Below the pieces are notes generated by a model. It saw only the letters and a list, made by a program, of their open reading frames with translations, was not told the DNA's origin and made no database searches. The translations under genes and the position numbers were made by a program. A stretch of DNA of 64,000 bases from Stagonosporopsis chrysanthemi (lineage: Eukaryota; Ascomycota; Dothideomycetes; Pleosporales; Didymellaceae). This document shows positions 1 through 10,964 of this stretch, piece by piece; the first letter of the stretch is position 1, and each line of letters begins with the position of its first letter. The DNA lies in the NCBI GenBank assembly GCA_022560025.1, contig JAFISE010000065.1:102827-166826 (forward strand), written 5' to 3'.

Positions 1-2135
1 TTCGAAGTAGCATTGAGAAGCAATGTTTCCCGAGGGACCCGAGGGATGAAGACGAGGTAACTTCGTATTGTATCTACTCGGGAGATGATGACGAGGAACT
101 GGTAGCTGAGGACTGGTCGGTCATAACCATGGATCCACACGTCAGACTCATACGCGTCCGAATTGGCCGCAAGATAGCTGTCAGCGCTTCTATCGATAAC
201 CACAGCTGTCCAACGGATGTAATCCGGAGTCCTTCAACAATCCTTGACCAAAGTATGCCTAATGCTGAGGGAGACTTCCAGCACATAGGGCCCAAGGCCT
301 ACGGTCACAAAGAAGCACAGTAAGTTACATCTTTGTAGAAGGTGGAATACCGTGGAAATCGATGAGACTGATAGAAACAGGTCGGCGGTGATTGCATCCA
401 GTACACGGTCAGAAGAAAGCCCAGGAAACCACGTGGACGAACGGGCTGGTTCACAATGCGGATCAACCCCAAAGCAGCAGCATCACAGCCCCGGTCTAGA
501 TGGTTGTGGCAACATGAAGGTCGAAATGTCTACAGTGCGACCAGGCTCTGACTCCGTGGCTGGCTCGATACATACTACACTAGAGCCAGAGCCAGAGGTC
601 GGAAAAGCGCGAATCACGTCTTCTCAAGATCCCACGGAAAAGCACCTAAGGCGGCTGATCGGACATGAGATCTTAGCAGCAATGAAGGAAAACAAGGATG
701 AACTCGAAAATCGATGTCAAGAACAAGAACAAGAACAACATCAAGAACAACATCAAGATCAACATCAAGAACAACATCAAGAACAACATGAACAAGATCC
801 CACAGACCCTACGTACCATTTGAGTACAGAACAGCAGCCAACATTTGCCAGAATTCGGAGGGAGTACCTGGATATTGAGACGCTTCACAACTACGATATA
901 CCGTATGAGTATGATGCAAATGAGGTGAACTACCTCGTTATTCTTCGCGAGATGACTCAGGAGCAACTAGACACGCTTTTTGAACACACAAGAGTACTGC
1001 GCCTTTTTCACGGTGACCGTCCATCTAGAGAGTCTGATAGACACTGCCAACTTCGAACGAACATTGGTCGCTCTAGCTCGCGCAACCATAACTTTCGCAG
1101 CAAGGAAATTGGAACCATTGCAACCGAAGTGCTAGACTATACACGAGCGAGGCCCACTGTCCTAAGAGACGGCAAATGGGATGAGCAGAATTACTACTCA
1201 AGCTCTGATGAACCGTCAACGCTTTATCGTCACCTGACGCCAGAGAGTAGCATGCTTATTTTGCTCAACTACCTAACGTTCTGCCCGATCAAGCCTGGTG
1301 TACATGTATTGTACCACTATCAAAACTACTTGAGAAGTCTGGTGCGTAAAACCGAAGGACAAATTGCTATGTTAGCTACGATGGCTAACATAATCAGCGA
1401 TACAAAGTCAATGCTACACCATCAAAAGCCGCCCTGAAAGATCTTTGTCTGTTCGAAGAAGAGGTTGAAGTAGTTTCATCCGTAATTGCTCAGCAGAAAG
1501 CCACTTTTGCTGGCCTTGAGGCTGTGTTCAATAGCGACACGTTTCGTGTCCCAACTGAGAGTCGCATCGAAGCATTCACCGCCATCGAGAAGGTCATGAT
1601 TGATGAGATAAAGAAAGAGGGCTTTGCAGACACCGAGCGCGACATCGAGGCTTTGATCAGAGAGTCAAAGAAGCTGGCCGAAACTATACGTCACAGCATT
1701 GCCATTGCGGAGGAAGGCAGCTCGAAAGCCATCTTTGTGTTCACGTTGGTCACGATTGTCTTCCTCCCACTTTCATTCGTCTCCTCGATTTTCGGAATGA
1801 ACACCGCAGATGTTAGGGATATGAATAGCACGCAGGCTCTGTTCTGGGAGATTGCTTTACCTGTCACTGTGGTTGTTGGGGGTCTGTCCTTGCTTGCTGC
1901 GTACGGACCGTCGCTTTTCCAGCAGCAGGTAGAGAAGCCAGAGTCTCTTTTCGAAGAATTGAAACGACTCAAGTCTTACTTGAAGTCTGGTATAATACAA
2001 GTGAATGTCTACAAGATTACCGAGGACGCCGAAGGAATGTCTCTTGCGGAAGGGCCTCGTATGAGGTGGTATCAGCGACTGCGATTTCGACGTCGATCTG
2101 CAGACTCAGATTCAGACATGACGTCTGTGGCCTGA
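1..2135 (+). CDS. CorA-like Mg2+ transporter-type membrane protein, 5' truncated by the window
   Basis: The reading frame is open from the left edge, so the true start lies outside. I propose exons 1-319, 381-1341 and 1398-2135. Intron 320-380 has a GTAAGT donor and CAG acceptor. Intron 1342-1397 has donor GTGCGT, branch GCTAAC and acceptor CAG. Both keep frame and give at least 671 residues. The C-terminal part holds a helical region, then a first membrane segment ending in the FGMN motif (near 1793-1801) and a second segment (about 1843-1905). This is the two-helix GMN layout of CorA/Alr-type channels. The middle has a Gln/His/Glu repeat (718-796) and the N-terminus an acidic patch. Fungal genomes carry many such long, divergent CorA-like proteins, and Mg2+ transport by this one is inferred only from the GMN motif. 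Confidence 0.8.
718..796 (+). repeat. 12-bp tandem microsatellite in the CorA-like gene
   Basis: Units close to CAAGAACAACAT repeat about five times and are flanked by CAAGAA hexamers. They encode a Gln-Glu-Gln-His tract. The unit is a multiple of three, so copy-number change would keep frame. Confidence 0.85.
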
Positions 2136-2575
2136 CTTGGAAATTGATTGGTATGATTCTTTTATGAGAGAACAGATTTGACCGTAGCGTTTGAGTATCG
2201 GAGTAATGACGAGTGTCATGGCGTGACGCGTCTTCTTTCACACCCAGCTTAGCTGGAGCTTCTATGCGAAGTCTTGCCCGAAGATTGGAATCGCGAACTC
2301 AAATCGATAGCACAACACTAATAGCCCAACACCACCGTAATACGTCCAATGTCCATCCAATGCGCAGCGTACGCAGAGGTGTAGCAGGCAATATTGCGGC
2401 TCTCACACTGTCTTGACGTGAACTGCACCCAGCGTCTAGAAAACTGTCGAAGGAACTAGGAAGTTCATCGAAGACGCTTGTATAACTGTTAACTCCTAAC
2501 AAGTTAATCATGTCGAACGTAAAGTTGTAGTTCATGCGAATCAGACGGCGACACATTCCCTACCTACTCTAACAC

Positions 2576-2690
2576 TGCAGCTATCAACAACGCAGACACT
2601 ATCGATCTCGCAAGTGTTAGGAAAGCATCTCAAGAGCTATCAACACCGCAGGCATCATCGACTTCGCAGGCGCCGGGAAGAGCACTATAG
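2576..2690. repeat. degenerate direct duplication, about 60-bp spacing
   Basis: The phrase CTATCAACA(A/C)CGCAG(A/G)CA followed by ATCGA and CGCA occurs twice (near 2580 and 2637), with diverged sequence between. It looks like an old local duplication. Confidence 0.5.
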
Positions 2691-2932
2691 CAGCTAGCAG
2701 CGCTACAGTACTAGGACCATCAATTCCTTAGATGCCGTTAGGAGCAGCGCAATAACGATCTGCTCTGCAGGCACCGTCAGCAGCCTCTGAACCGCGAGCA
2801 GAGTCTGTGCTATATGCGCTACTAACCTCACCGCATCTACGCGCGTGACGAGAAGAGAATACTAACATTGTTTAGAGTAGCCTAAAAAGCGCTTACCTAT
2901 CTAAGTAGGACAAGGTATTACTGTATAGGTTG

Positions 2933-3080
2933 TGGCTGCACGGGGCTGTGGCTGCACGGGGTTGTGGTAGCTGCACGGGGTTGTAGTGGCTGCCCGGGTT
3001 ATGACTGCACGGTGTTCTGGCTGCACGGGTTATTTGCACGAGTTGTAGCTGCACACTGCACGTATCATGACTGCACGGAT
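2933..3080. repeat. minisatellite of GGCTGCACGGGGTTGT-like units
   Basis: About eight to ten imperfect copies of a roughly 14-18 bp unit built on CTGCACGGG(G)TTGT are present. The first copies are nearly identical and later ones are progressively degenerate (TGCACGAGTTGTAG, TGCACGTATCATGA). No ORF uses it. Confidence 0.75.
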
Positions 3081-3941
3081 CTCTGCTGCCTAGGCCTTCA
3101 ATACTACCCGCAGTGTACTTCGTCCCGCCTCAAAGGACCGCTATATCTTTGGCACACGGCATGATATCAAAACAAGCAGAGGCAGCAGTATCATTCCATT
3201 CTCCCGAAGAACTGTGTGATGATGGCAGGTCGTTCTGGTGACACTGAATGAAGTGGCAGCCGCAGTACCTCGCATCAACGGAATGTCTAACGGTGGATGA
3301 TTGCACGCGATGTGAAAAAGGAACCGGGAACTCATCCCGTCATAGAGGTGATGTTTCAGAGGAGAGTGATGGATTTGGATGGGGATGGACTCGATGGCAG
3401 TGAGACTAGTCATTGGCAAGGCGTAGCGCCATACGTGAACTTCCCACAGGCACGTGGCTTTGTCTTCCAGCCCAGGGACCACTCGCCAATCAGGAGGGTA
3501 TCGCTATCCCCCGTGGTCGCTCCTGGACATGCAGTCGGCGCTGTACCACGAGTACCTGTCGAGGTGCATGGTAACAGGAGTGGATCGCCCTTTCACGTCG
3601 CCGAGGAAATGGTCTGCATCGGTGCATACGAAGCTCTCTCTCCCATGATAGCCTTCCATGTTGTTGCACGCACATCCTGATCACCGCCCAGTCCTCATTT
3701 CGATGGACGAAGCCAAACTGCCTGGCTCTTCTATACAGGCTCGCTGATCAGCTCACCCTGCCAATCGTCACTGTCAGAACAATCGTGTTGAAAATCCGAG
3801 AAAACGTAGATTGAATCATAATGATACTCTTCGAACGGACAACTCATAACATGCCTATATAGCACCACCAGAACGCCATGCAATGCTATGTTCGCAAACT
3901 AGAAAGAACCAAAACAGGAAGATAAAGGCTACAACAGGCAT

Positions 3942-6900
3942 CTAAAGCCCCTCCAAACACTCCTCCACAACCGCCTCCACCATCCTCAATCCATAAAAGC
4001 CCGCCACCCGGCCGTAAACCCCCATCCTCCTCTTCACCTCGCCCCGATCCCTCGTAGCAACCCACTCGCCCGCACACGCGCAATGCTCCATGAACTCATT
4101 GCTCCTCAAGCGCTTGCACTTTGCGCACTTGAGGTCCTGCGTGCACCACTCCAGCACACACCGCTGCACGTCGGCCACAAGCTGCTCTTCGATCCGCAGC
4201 CGCTCGTAGGGCGCGCCACACGCGTCGTTATCGCACTTCCACTTCGGCAGCGGGGCAGGAGCGTCAGCATCGCCGATGGGTGGAAGCAGCGTGGCGTCGC
4301 GGCACAGATCGAGGTCGCGGGCGCTGGTGCATTCGTCGCAGATGACGCCCTTGACGACGAGCGAGGCGGAGGGGTTGGCGAACGTGGCTTCAGCGCTGAA
4401 CTCGCGGATTTCGAAGAGGTTGAGTAGTTCTTTGCGCAGCAGGCGTGCTTCAAGCGTTATGGCGCGGTCGAGGGAGAGGACTTGGCAAATGCTTTTTACG
4501 AGCTGCAGGACAGGGTTGGAGAGGGTGAGGTGGGAGCCGGGGAGGGAAGGGAAGGCGTAGTCTGCTGCGAGCTCTGGGTGGAGGATTTCAGTGTGCTGAC
4601 GGCGAAGGAGCGTAGAGATGTGCTTGTATAGGCCTTTGGTGAAGGTCTTGGGCAGAATCTGGGTCTTCTCGTCGGGGTCGACGGTGAGAGGACGCAGTGG
4701 GATTTGGGTGACACGTGGTGTTGAGCCGTCGGGACCGGGAGGTGGGCGCTTGCGTGCATGCATGAGCTCGATGAACTCAAGAACCCACTGTTCGAAGAAG
4801 GGTTGTAGTGTCGGGGGTAGGAAGGTTGCAAGCTGCCAGCACATGATGTCATCCAGTGTCTGATTGTCCTCCTCGACAATGGTAGCTGTGCCTCGGCCGC
4901 CGTAGTTGAAGGCATCGTACCATACGAGGTAGTCCCAGTACTCCTTGATCTCCAGATCCATGAACTGGAACAGCGGTTTCGCCTTAATCGTCTTGATGAT
5001 GTACTGGCTGTAAGCATACGCATTGCCGACCTCAGCTTTGGTAGTCTGTAATAGCAGTCGATTCGGCGAGGCAAACACAATGTGGCTTCCCACTCGCTTG
5101 AAGTCGGACATGAGTTGCTGGAGCGTCTTCTTACTCATCATCTGCACGTAGTAGTGCAGGCTGCGGTCATAGAGGAACGACCCCGGCGAACTGACCCATC
5201 GCACGAGATGCTGCACCATGACGTCCGCCATGCTGTACCCGTTGCCTGCGTTCATGGCTTCTACCCACCACGCCTTCACCATCTCGCGCAGGACAGTAAT
5301 GCCGGCAGACGCGAACGCGTTGTCGGAGTAAATGGTGTTCGTGCCGTCGTCTGCGGAGTCGAGCGGTGCCGCAGGGTTAAACGAGACACTATCTGCACCT
5401 TCAAGGTCATTGACAAGCGACGAAGACAGGATGGTGTTGATTGTGAGGTTGCGCAGGTTCAAGTCGATGCATACTGAAGAGTATGTGCCAGGATTGTTGA
5501 CAGAAGGCATCTCGACTGTCTCAAGCGGACCGAGAACATCGTCCTTCTCATAACCCGCGTGATCAGGTTTGGCCTGACCAGACCACCAGAGGATAACACG
5601 ATCCTTCTGTAGTCGTCGAGCATAAGCGATATCAATGAGGAAGCGCGGGTCGTTACTTTCCAAGTTGCACAGCGGGATATCGCCATAGCGCGCAAGCTCC
5701 ATCAGGTGCGAGGCCCAAGAACCAAGGTCGAGGTAGTGACCCACAAGGCGTTTGGCGATGAAGGATTGCCATCCAAGAGGAGGCAGCTGCTTGTCTGACT
5801 CGTCTGGATGCAGTGAGAGGATTGGCAGATCTTTCAACATGGAAATGTCATGGGAGAGCAGTGCCTGGTTCGGAGACTGCATGACAACAACCACTGGCTT
5901 GGTATCGTCGGTCTTTACCTTCTTGATCACGTCACCAAGTTCGAGCAGCGCTTTGCGTCTTGTGGTCACTACTGCGGTCTTGAAGTGGATGCTTTCCTGG
6001 TACTCAATAGCAGTCTGCCACGGCTCACCCTGTGCATCGTCCATTCGGCGTTGCAGCGCGTCGGTGTAGATTCTGTCGACGTTAGGCATGCCCTGGGAGT
6101 CCTTGGACTTGTTCTGGATGACGATATGCGCGTCACTCTTCGACGTGGAGAAGACTGCGTAGATGTTACGATCTCCACTACTGACATGGTACACATAAAG
6201 GTAAGTGAACGCCGCATCAGACAGATACGACTTCTTTGAAGGTATCTTGCGCAGCGAGGACAGATCGAAACCCTGCTCTAGACCCCTGCCAAGGACACCT
6301 TTCTGCGACTCGTCAAACGTGCAGGTGCTCCCTAGCTCGAGAATAGCGCGGATGTTGAGCGGTACTTGTTTCTCATACACGCCTTCCACGCTGGGATGGT
6401 TGAAGAGTGCCGAGATGCTGTTGGCTTCTTGGACGTATGTCTGCTCTGACATCTGGAGCTTGAATAGATGGATGGATGGATGGCCATTAGGTAGAGTGTG
6501 ATTGACCACCTTCTCCACAGAGCAACCACTGATCGATACATCAGGTAAATCCTCGCTGCGGAGATTGAGGTACAATTGACGTGGCACCACAATCTTCAGC
6601 GTGTGTATCTTCTTGTCGATCAAGACGAACGCCTTGACCTCGCCTGGTGTCTCCGTTGGTCGAAGCTGAATAAGCTGCCAAGTGCTGATGAAGAGCATCT
6701 CCGCCTGGTTCCTGAACAGCGTCCCAATGGCATCCGAAGTATCAACTGGCTTCTCTCCGAAGAGTTGACGCCTACGTTGCCGTGCCTGTCGCTGGATCTT
6801 CCACTTCTGCTTCTGGTACATAAGCCAGCCGGAGTAGTCCTTGTGGATATCGGGCATGACCTTCGGCAACGCAGCATACGGGTCTGTCTGGACGGGCATG

Positions 6901-9900
6901 GCAGGCTCAGGTTCCTTCCGCTTGGCAACCATTTTTGTTACAACGCCCCTCTTCATTTGGGACATTCTAGGCGCACCAAAGTCCTCAAGATCACCAGAGA
7001 GCTTGTTGTTGGCAACGTTCGCGTCGCCATTCGTCAAGGCCTTCTTCTGCTTAGTGAACATGTCTGTCATCTTCGTCTGCTGGAACTTGTCTTCTTTTTG
7101 ACGAATCTTCTTCGCAAGCCAGTCGGGGTGAGGCACCCTTGGACAAGGGTTCTTGACCTTCTGCAGGGCGGCGGGTATAGTGATGAGCTTCTGGATGACG
7201 GATGCGAGACGCTCGCGGTAGTAGTCCCAGTCCAAAATGCTCCGGATGTCCATCTCGCCTGGATCTTCGCGCATCCACTTCCTGAGAAAGTAACGCTTGA
7301 CGGACTCTTCGGCGGAAAAGATGGACAGCGGGATGGCGCGCTCGGTAACAGGAGCATTTCGCGGTCGTGAGGAGATGATATACTTGCAGTTCAAACCTTT
7401 GTCTTTGACCATTTGTTCACCCAAAAATTCGGCGAGACGTTTGGCAGTGGTAATGGCGGTCGACTTCTGCGCTCCATACTCCTCCAGTGTCTTGGTCATG
7501 TTCTTGTTCTCGACAATGAGATCAACGAGCTCTTCGTCCGCTAGCGTCGCGCCGCGTGTGTCCAGGATATCGAGCCAGCGGTTGCAAACGTTCGCAACGG
7601 CAGCGTACGTCTCTTCTAGTGTTGTTCCCTCCAAGAAGAACTTGAAGATCTGCGATTGAAAGTTCTTGATGAGCTTCAATTCACCACGTCGCTTGACCTC
7701 GAACCCCTTCAATTCGGCAAGACTGCCGTCATGATTAAACACAGCATAGCGCTTCTTCAGGTTCTTGTCTTCCTCCTTCGATGTGGGCAGAATCATAGCT
7801 TTGTAAGGTCCGTCGACCTCGAAGAAGATGGTGTTGTCGCTGTGCCTTTCGTACTTGAAAGTGTTCGGATCCACGAGTGTCTCATATTGATGATTGGTGT
7901 ACTGTTCGTGGACCAGGTGGTTCAACATGGTACACGGATATGAGATGGTCAGCTTCTTGCCATTGCTCATCTTGAAGGCAAAGTTCTCGGGAAACGTTGC
8001 AGGCAGGATAGCCCAAATACCGTCCGTATCCAGTTCCAGCGGTCTTCCTATCCTCTCGACCAAAGATCGGGCGAGTTGAATGATGCGCGCACCAGTCAGA
8101 CAGGTGACACCGGCCATTTCCAGGGAGTACCAGCGCGAACCTTTTCGCATAACGTAGCCGTAGAAAGAGTTCAGAATGACCTTGTGAGCCAGTTGCATAG
8201 AGTCAAACAAGACAACCATCTTTTTCGCGTCCTCTACCTGTGAAGCCGGTGCGCCGGCCTTCTTGAGCTCTTCAGTCTTACCTTTCCACACCTTCTGCTT
8301 GCCCTTGAAGTCGTAACGCCGATCACGGAAGGCTACCACGGTGTCGACGTAAAATGGATTCTCACGCTGACAGATGATGGCCTCGCGTTCTATTGTTGTC
8401 TGATCGTGAATCTTGTGGTAGATCTTCTTCGAGTAGTCCGTCAATCGCTTCCTGACCAACGTGGCTTGCTCGTCTACTGAGAGCTCTTGGAAAGTTCTCG
8501 TCGCAGAGTTTGCGTACTTTCCGGGAAACCTCTCGTTCTCGAGTGCATTGCGCACCATGTTGTATTCATCGCGCTTGGCTGGTAGGTACTCTCCTCTCCA
8601 GGCCCAAGGCATACGGCGATCGCAGGTCTTTCCGGGTCGGTTGAAGTCGCAGGCTGCACAGTTCGATTCCTGGATCATCGAATCTGGCTGCAGTCGATTT
8701 GTCGTCATGATGTTTGGGTACATAGACGCGACGTCCAGATGGTAGATGAGTGGTCGTTCACTCCTGTTTGGCGTGGCCTTCAGCTGCATCAACTTCTCAA
8801 CAATCTGTGCTTTAACCTCCTCATAATTCGTAACATCCTCCATCTTCTTCTTCTCTTCGACTGTGATACTGAACTTCAACGCAGCATCGAGGTCTCGGAT
8901 CAGCTCGTCGATAGCTGTGGGGTCCACCGCAAAGTCGTATGGAATGTCGCTGCGGAAGACACCCGCTTCGATACTTTCAACGTGACCTCCAACGTAGGTC
9001 TCAGACTCTAGCAAATGGCCTTCCCAGAAGGCTTCCTTTGGCGCCTGGTGCTTGTTCGGGAGCACGATGCCCTTTTGGTAAGCCTGCACCATCAACAACA
9101 TCTCGCAGAGAGTACCAGTACCCTTTCGCAGCGTATCATCCGGACCCAGCGGAATGATCTTGCACAGCGCAAAGATGAAAGGATGTACATACTTCATGTA
9201 CAAGTAGTATGTTGCCACAGCGTCGGAAACTGAGTACTCGGCAAGCGTCTGCGGTCGTTCGGAGGCGTACGGAGTCATCAACTCCGGGTCCAACTCGTCC
9301 GGATCGTAGCCCAGCTTAGCCATGGTCACAGCTTTGAGACCACGACTTCCTTGAGGGAGATAACTGTCTCGGCTGACCCACGCGAAAGCGTCCATGTGTG
9401 CACAGTAATCGGACTGGTAGATATCCTCGCTGTTCTTCCGAAAGCCAATCTCCTGGTACATGTCGATGCCCAAGACACTGGCTCTAGCCTCGACGAACGG
9501 CCAATCGAAGAAGTCTCCGTTGTATGTAACCATGACTGTGGGCCTGGCTTCTTTGATGTGCTCGAAGAACCGCTCAATCAGCGCCTTCTCATCTGGCTCG
9601 TTGAAGATCATAAACTCCCCTGGGTATTCCGGCTTCGGTGTGTATTCGAAATCCTGAATATCCTCCGAAACAATCTCGCGGTTCGTTATCAGAAACCCCT
9701 GCCCATCGATCATGTACGAAACCATCATGATCTGATCAATGACAGCGTCCGGAAACTTCAGTGGCAGCTTTGTGGTCTCGATATCATAGGCCATCACGAC
9801 AGGATCTGCAGGCGTGAGACGATCCTCTATACATGTCATGCTGACGACGCCATGCTTCGCCTCCACTGTGTACCAGTTTCCGATCCTGACGTCTTTGTCG

Positions 9901-10649
9901 ATAGCGACTCGCACGTGGTAGGGGACGTCGTACTCGCGAATGTCGAGGATGTAATCGCTGGAATCAACAACAGCCGTAAATCGTTTCTCGTGTTCGTAAT
10001 CGTCGTTGTCGTAAAAGTCCATATCTACATTTCCCGTCGCGACCTCGGCGTACGTATCCATGGCGTTGACGTTCTTCTGATTCTTCTCCACTATCGGTGC
10101 TACTGCTCTCCGGACTGCGAGGAGATCGTTCACGTTGGCGAAGCTGAGCTGCAGCAGTGTTCGTCTATACCCTGTGAGATGGTTGGGCATAGACAGATCC
10201 TCCTTCTCCACTCTCCTGAATGTCTTGACGAGTCCCTCGAAGGCTCTTCGACAGTATTCTTCGACCTCCTGCTCTTTCCCCTTCTTCACTGCGAGCAAAA
10301 AGTATGGGTCGTACTCGAGCGTCGCCTTGAATGTGTCGCCGTCCTCGCCAAGGAAGTAGTAGTCCACTCCAGCCCGCCCTCCAGGCACGTTTTCATCTTC
10401 TATCGTTGTCGAATGCATGTTGACGAGCCACCCAATCTTCTTCTTGCCGGAGTCGAAGCGCGGGAAGCCCATAGCTTCATCGATCTGGTTGGCCAGTCGT
10501 GTGGCCTCAAGTTTCTCGTTCTGTGAAGTTTGCTCGGTGCTCCTCAGCGACCCAGCATCGACTGTCTTGCGCTTGTTGTGTCCATAATTTGACTGTCCGC
10601 CTTTGCCGACCCGGCGGAAGGGCTGGCCTGCTCGTCTCGGCGCGCCCAT
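3942..10649 (-). CDS. POL2: DNA polymerase epsilon catalytic subunit A
   Basis: This single uninterrupted exon encodes 2235 residues, the usual length for Pol2. It is the leading-strand replicative polymerase with proofreading exonuclease. The exonuclease I motif AYDIETTK has its Asp near residue 288. Polymerase motif A DVASMYPNIM starts near 639. Motif B is NSFYGYVMRKGSRWYS. Motif C is ELDTDGIW with its Asp pair near 874/876; the ELDTDG form is the epsilon-specific variant. The inactive second polymerase half follows. Two Cys-rich clusters near residues 2104-2193 (starting CDECTSARDLDLC and ending HCACAGEW) match the C-terminal zinc and Fe-S region that binds the B subunit. The start MGAPRRAGQPFRR is the only ATG consistent with the conserved basic N-terminus. 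Absence of introns in 6.7 kb is notable. Confidence 0.98.
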   Translation of the reverse strand: MGAPRRAGQPFRRVGKGGQSNYGHNKRKTVDAGSLRSTEQTSQNEKLEATRLANQIDEAMGFPRFDSGKKKIGWLVNMHSTTIEDENVPGGRAGVDYYFLGEDGDTFKATLEYDPYFLLAVKKGKEQEVEEYCRRAFEGLVKTFRRVEKEDLSMPNHLTGYRRTLLQLSFANVNDLLAVRRAVAPIVEKNQKNVNAMDTYAEVATGNVDMDFYDNDDYEHEKRFTAVVDSSDYILDIREYDVPYHVRVAIDKDVRIGNWYTVEAKHGVVSMTCIEDRLTPADPVVMAYDIETTKLPLKFPDAVIDQIMMVSYMIDGQGFLITNREIVSEDIQDFEYTPKPEYPGEFMIFNEPDEKALIERFFEHIKEARPTVMVTYNGDFFDWPFVEARASVLGIDMYQEIGFRKNSEDIYQSDYCAHMDAFAWVSRDSYLPQGSRGLKAVTMAKLGYDPDELDPELMTPYASERPQTLAEYSVSDAVATYYLYMKYVHPFIFALCKIIPLGPDDTLRKGTGTLCEMLLMVQAYQKGIVLPNKHQAPKEAFWEGHLLESETYVGGHVESIEAGVFRSDIPYDFAVDPTAIDELIRDLDAALKFSITVEEKKKMEDVTNYEEVKAQIVEKLMQLKATPNRSERPLIYHLDVASMYPNIMTTNRLQPDSMIQESNCAACDFNRPGKTCDRRMPWAWRGEYLPAKRDEYNMVRNALENERFPGKYANSATRTFQELSVDEQATLVRKRLTDYSKKIYHKIHDQTTIEREAIICQRENPFYVDTVVAFRDRRYDFKGKQKVWKGKTEELKKAGAPASQVEDAKKMVVLFDSMQLAHKVILNSFYGYVMRKGSRWYSLEMAGVTCLTGARIIQLARSLVERIGRPLELDTDGIWAILPATFPENFAFKMSNGKKLTISYPCTMLNHLVHEQYTNHQYETLVDPNTFKYERHSDNTIFFEVDGPYKAMILPTSKEEDKNLKKRYAVFNHDGSLAELKGFEVKRRGELKLIKNFQSQIFKFFLEGTTLEETYAAVANVCNRWLDILDTRGATLADEELVDLIVENKNMTKTLEEYGAQKSTAITTAKRLAEFLGEQMVKDKGLNCKYIISSRPRNAPVTERAIPLSIFSAEESVKRYFLRKWMREDPGEMDIRSILDWDYYRERLASVIQKLITIPAALQKVKNPCPRVPHPDWLAKKIRQKEDKFQQTKMTDMFTKQKKALTNGDANVANNKLSGDLEDFGAPRMSQMKRGVVTKMVAKRKEPEPAMPVQTDPYAALPKVMPDIHKDYSGWLMYQKQKWKIQRQARQRRRQLFGEKPVDTSDAIGTLFRNQAEMLFISTWQLIQLRPTETPGEVKAFVLIDKKIHTLKIVVPRQLYLNLRSEDLPDVSISGCSVEKVVNHTLPNGHPSIHLFKLQMSEQTYVQEANSISALFNHPSVEGVYEKQVPLNIRAILELGSTCTFDESQKGVLGRGLEQGFDLSSLRKIPSKKSYLSDAAFTYLYVYHVSSGDRNIYAVFSTSKSDAHIVIQNKSKDSQGMPNVDRIYTDALQRRMDDAQGEPWQTAIEYQESIHFKTAVVTTRRKALLELGDVIKKVKTDDTKPVVVVMQSPNQALLSHDISMLKDLPILSLHPDESDKQLPPLGWQSFIAKRLVGHYLDLGSWASHLMELARYGDIPLCNLESNDPRFLIDIAYARRLQKDRVILWWSGQAKPDHAGYEKDDVLGPLETVEMPSVNNPGTYSSVCIDLNLRNLTINTILSSSLVNDLEGADSVSFNPAAPLDSADDGTNTIYSDNAFASAGITVLREMVKAWWVEAMNAGNGYSMADVMVQHLVRWVSSPGSFLYDRSLHYYVQMMSKKTLQQLMSDFKRVGSHIVFASPNRLLLQTTKAEVGNAYAYSQYIIKTIKAKPLFQFMDLEIKEYWDYLVWYDAFNYGGRGTATIVEEDNQTLDDIMCWQLATFLPPTLQPFFEQWVLEFIELMHARKRPPPGPDGSTPRVTQIPLRPLTVDPDEKTQILPKTFTKGLYKHISTLLRRQHTEILHPELAADYAFPSLPGSHLTLSNPVLQLVKSICQVLSLDRAITLEARLLRKELLNLFEIREFSAEATFANPSASLVVKGVICDECTSARDLDLCRDATLLPPIGDADAPAPLPKWKCDNDACGAPYERLRIEEQLVADVQRCVLEWCTQDLKCAKCKRLRSNEFMEHCACAGEWVATRDRGEVKRRMGVYGRVAGFYGLRMVEAVVEECLEGL

Positions 10650-10964
10650 GTTGTGTGATGTGTGGAAGAAGGATTAAGAGGTGTAAAGCTGATTTATGCT
10701 GTTCAGGGTATCATCTGGGCAATTGAAAGTAGAAACAACGCGGGGTATCGAAGACTGGCGAGGCGGATGTGTGATGTTCGAGAGGGCAGACTGTCTTACA
10801 GAAAACACTCTACGCGAGCGCGCAGCGCGTCGAAGCGCGTCTTGATCTAACCACATTTGCTAAAGTGGTTTCGCGCATGATCCCTGCAACATGGTAGCTC
10901 CATCATTTACTCCGCAGCACTCACTCGGGTCGCGCACATCCACTCACCCACAAAATCAGTCGCA
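10650..10964. promoter_or_regulatory. divergent POL2/MED11 promoter region
   Basis: This 315-bp interval separates two divergently transcribed genes. It contains a CGCG-rich block at 10811-10840 with one ACGCGA and two GCGCGT hexamers, which resemble MluI cell-cycle boxes (ACGCGT). Such sites would fit S-phase control of a replicative polymerase, but no perfect ACGCGT is present, so this is inference. Confidence 0.4.

Larger units (their letters stand above)
2136..3941. other. gene-poor interval with degenerate repeats
   Basis: About 1.8 kb lies between the CorA-like gene and the end of POL2. Short ORFs exist on both strands (for example 3297-3680 + and 3141-3482 -), but none shows a recognisable domain or clear coding character. 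The interval contains a degenerate direct duplication (about 2576-2690) and a TGCACGGG-type minisatellite (about 2933-3080). Confidence 0.6.

Noticed and set aside
3297..3680. 127-codon + ORF with an overlapping minus ORF
   Set aside because: Neither strand shows a domain, a signal or exon continuation; could not be supported.
6465..6483. GATG microsatellite
   Set aside because: It lies within conserved POL2 coding sequence and is short; it needs no separate explanation.
9351..10526. 391-codon ORF on the + strand inside POL2
   Set aside because: It is antisense to the strongly conserved polymerase exonuclease region and shows no domain; it is a shadow of the real frame.
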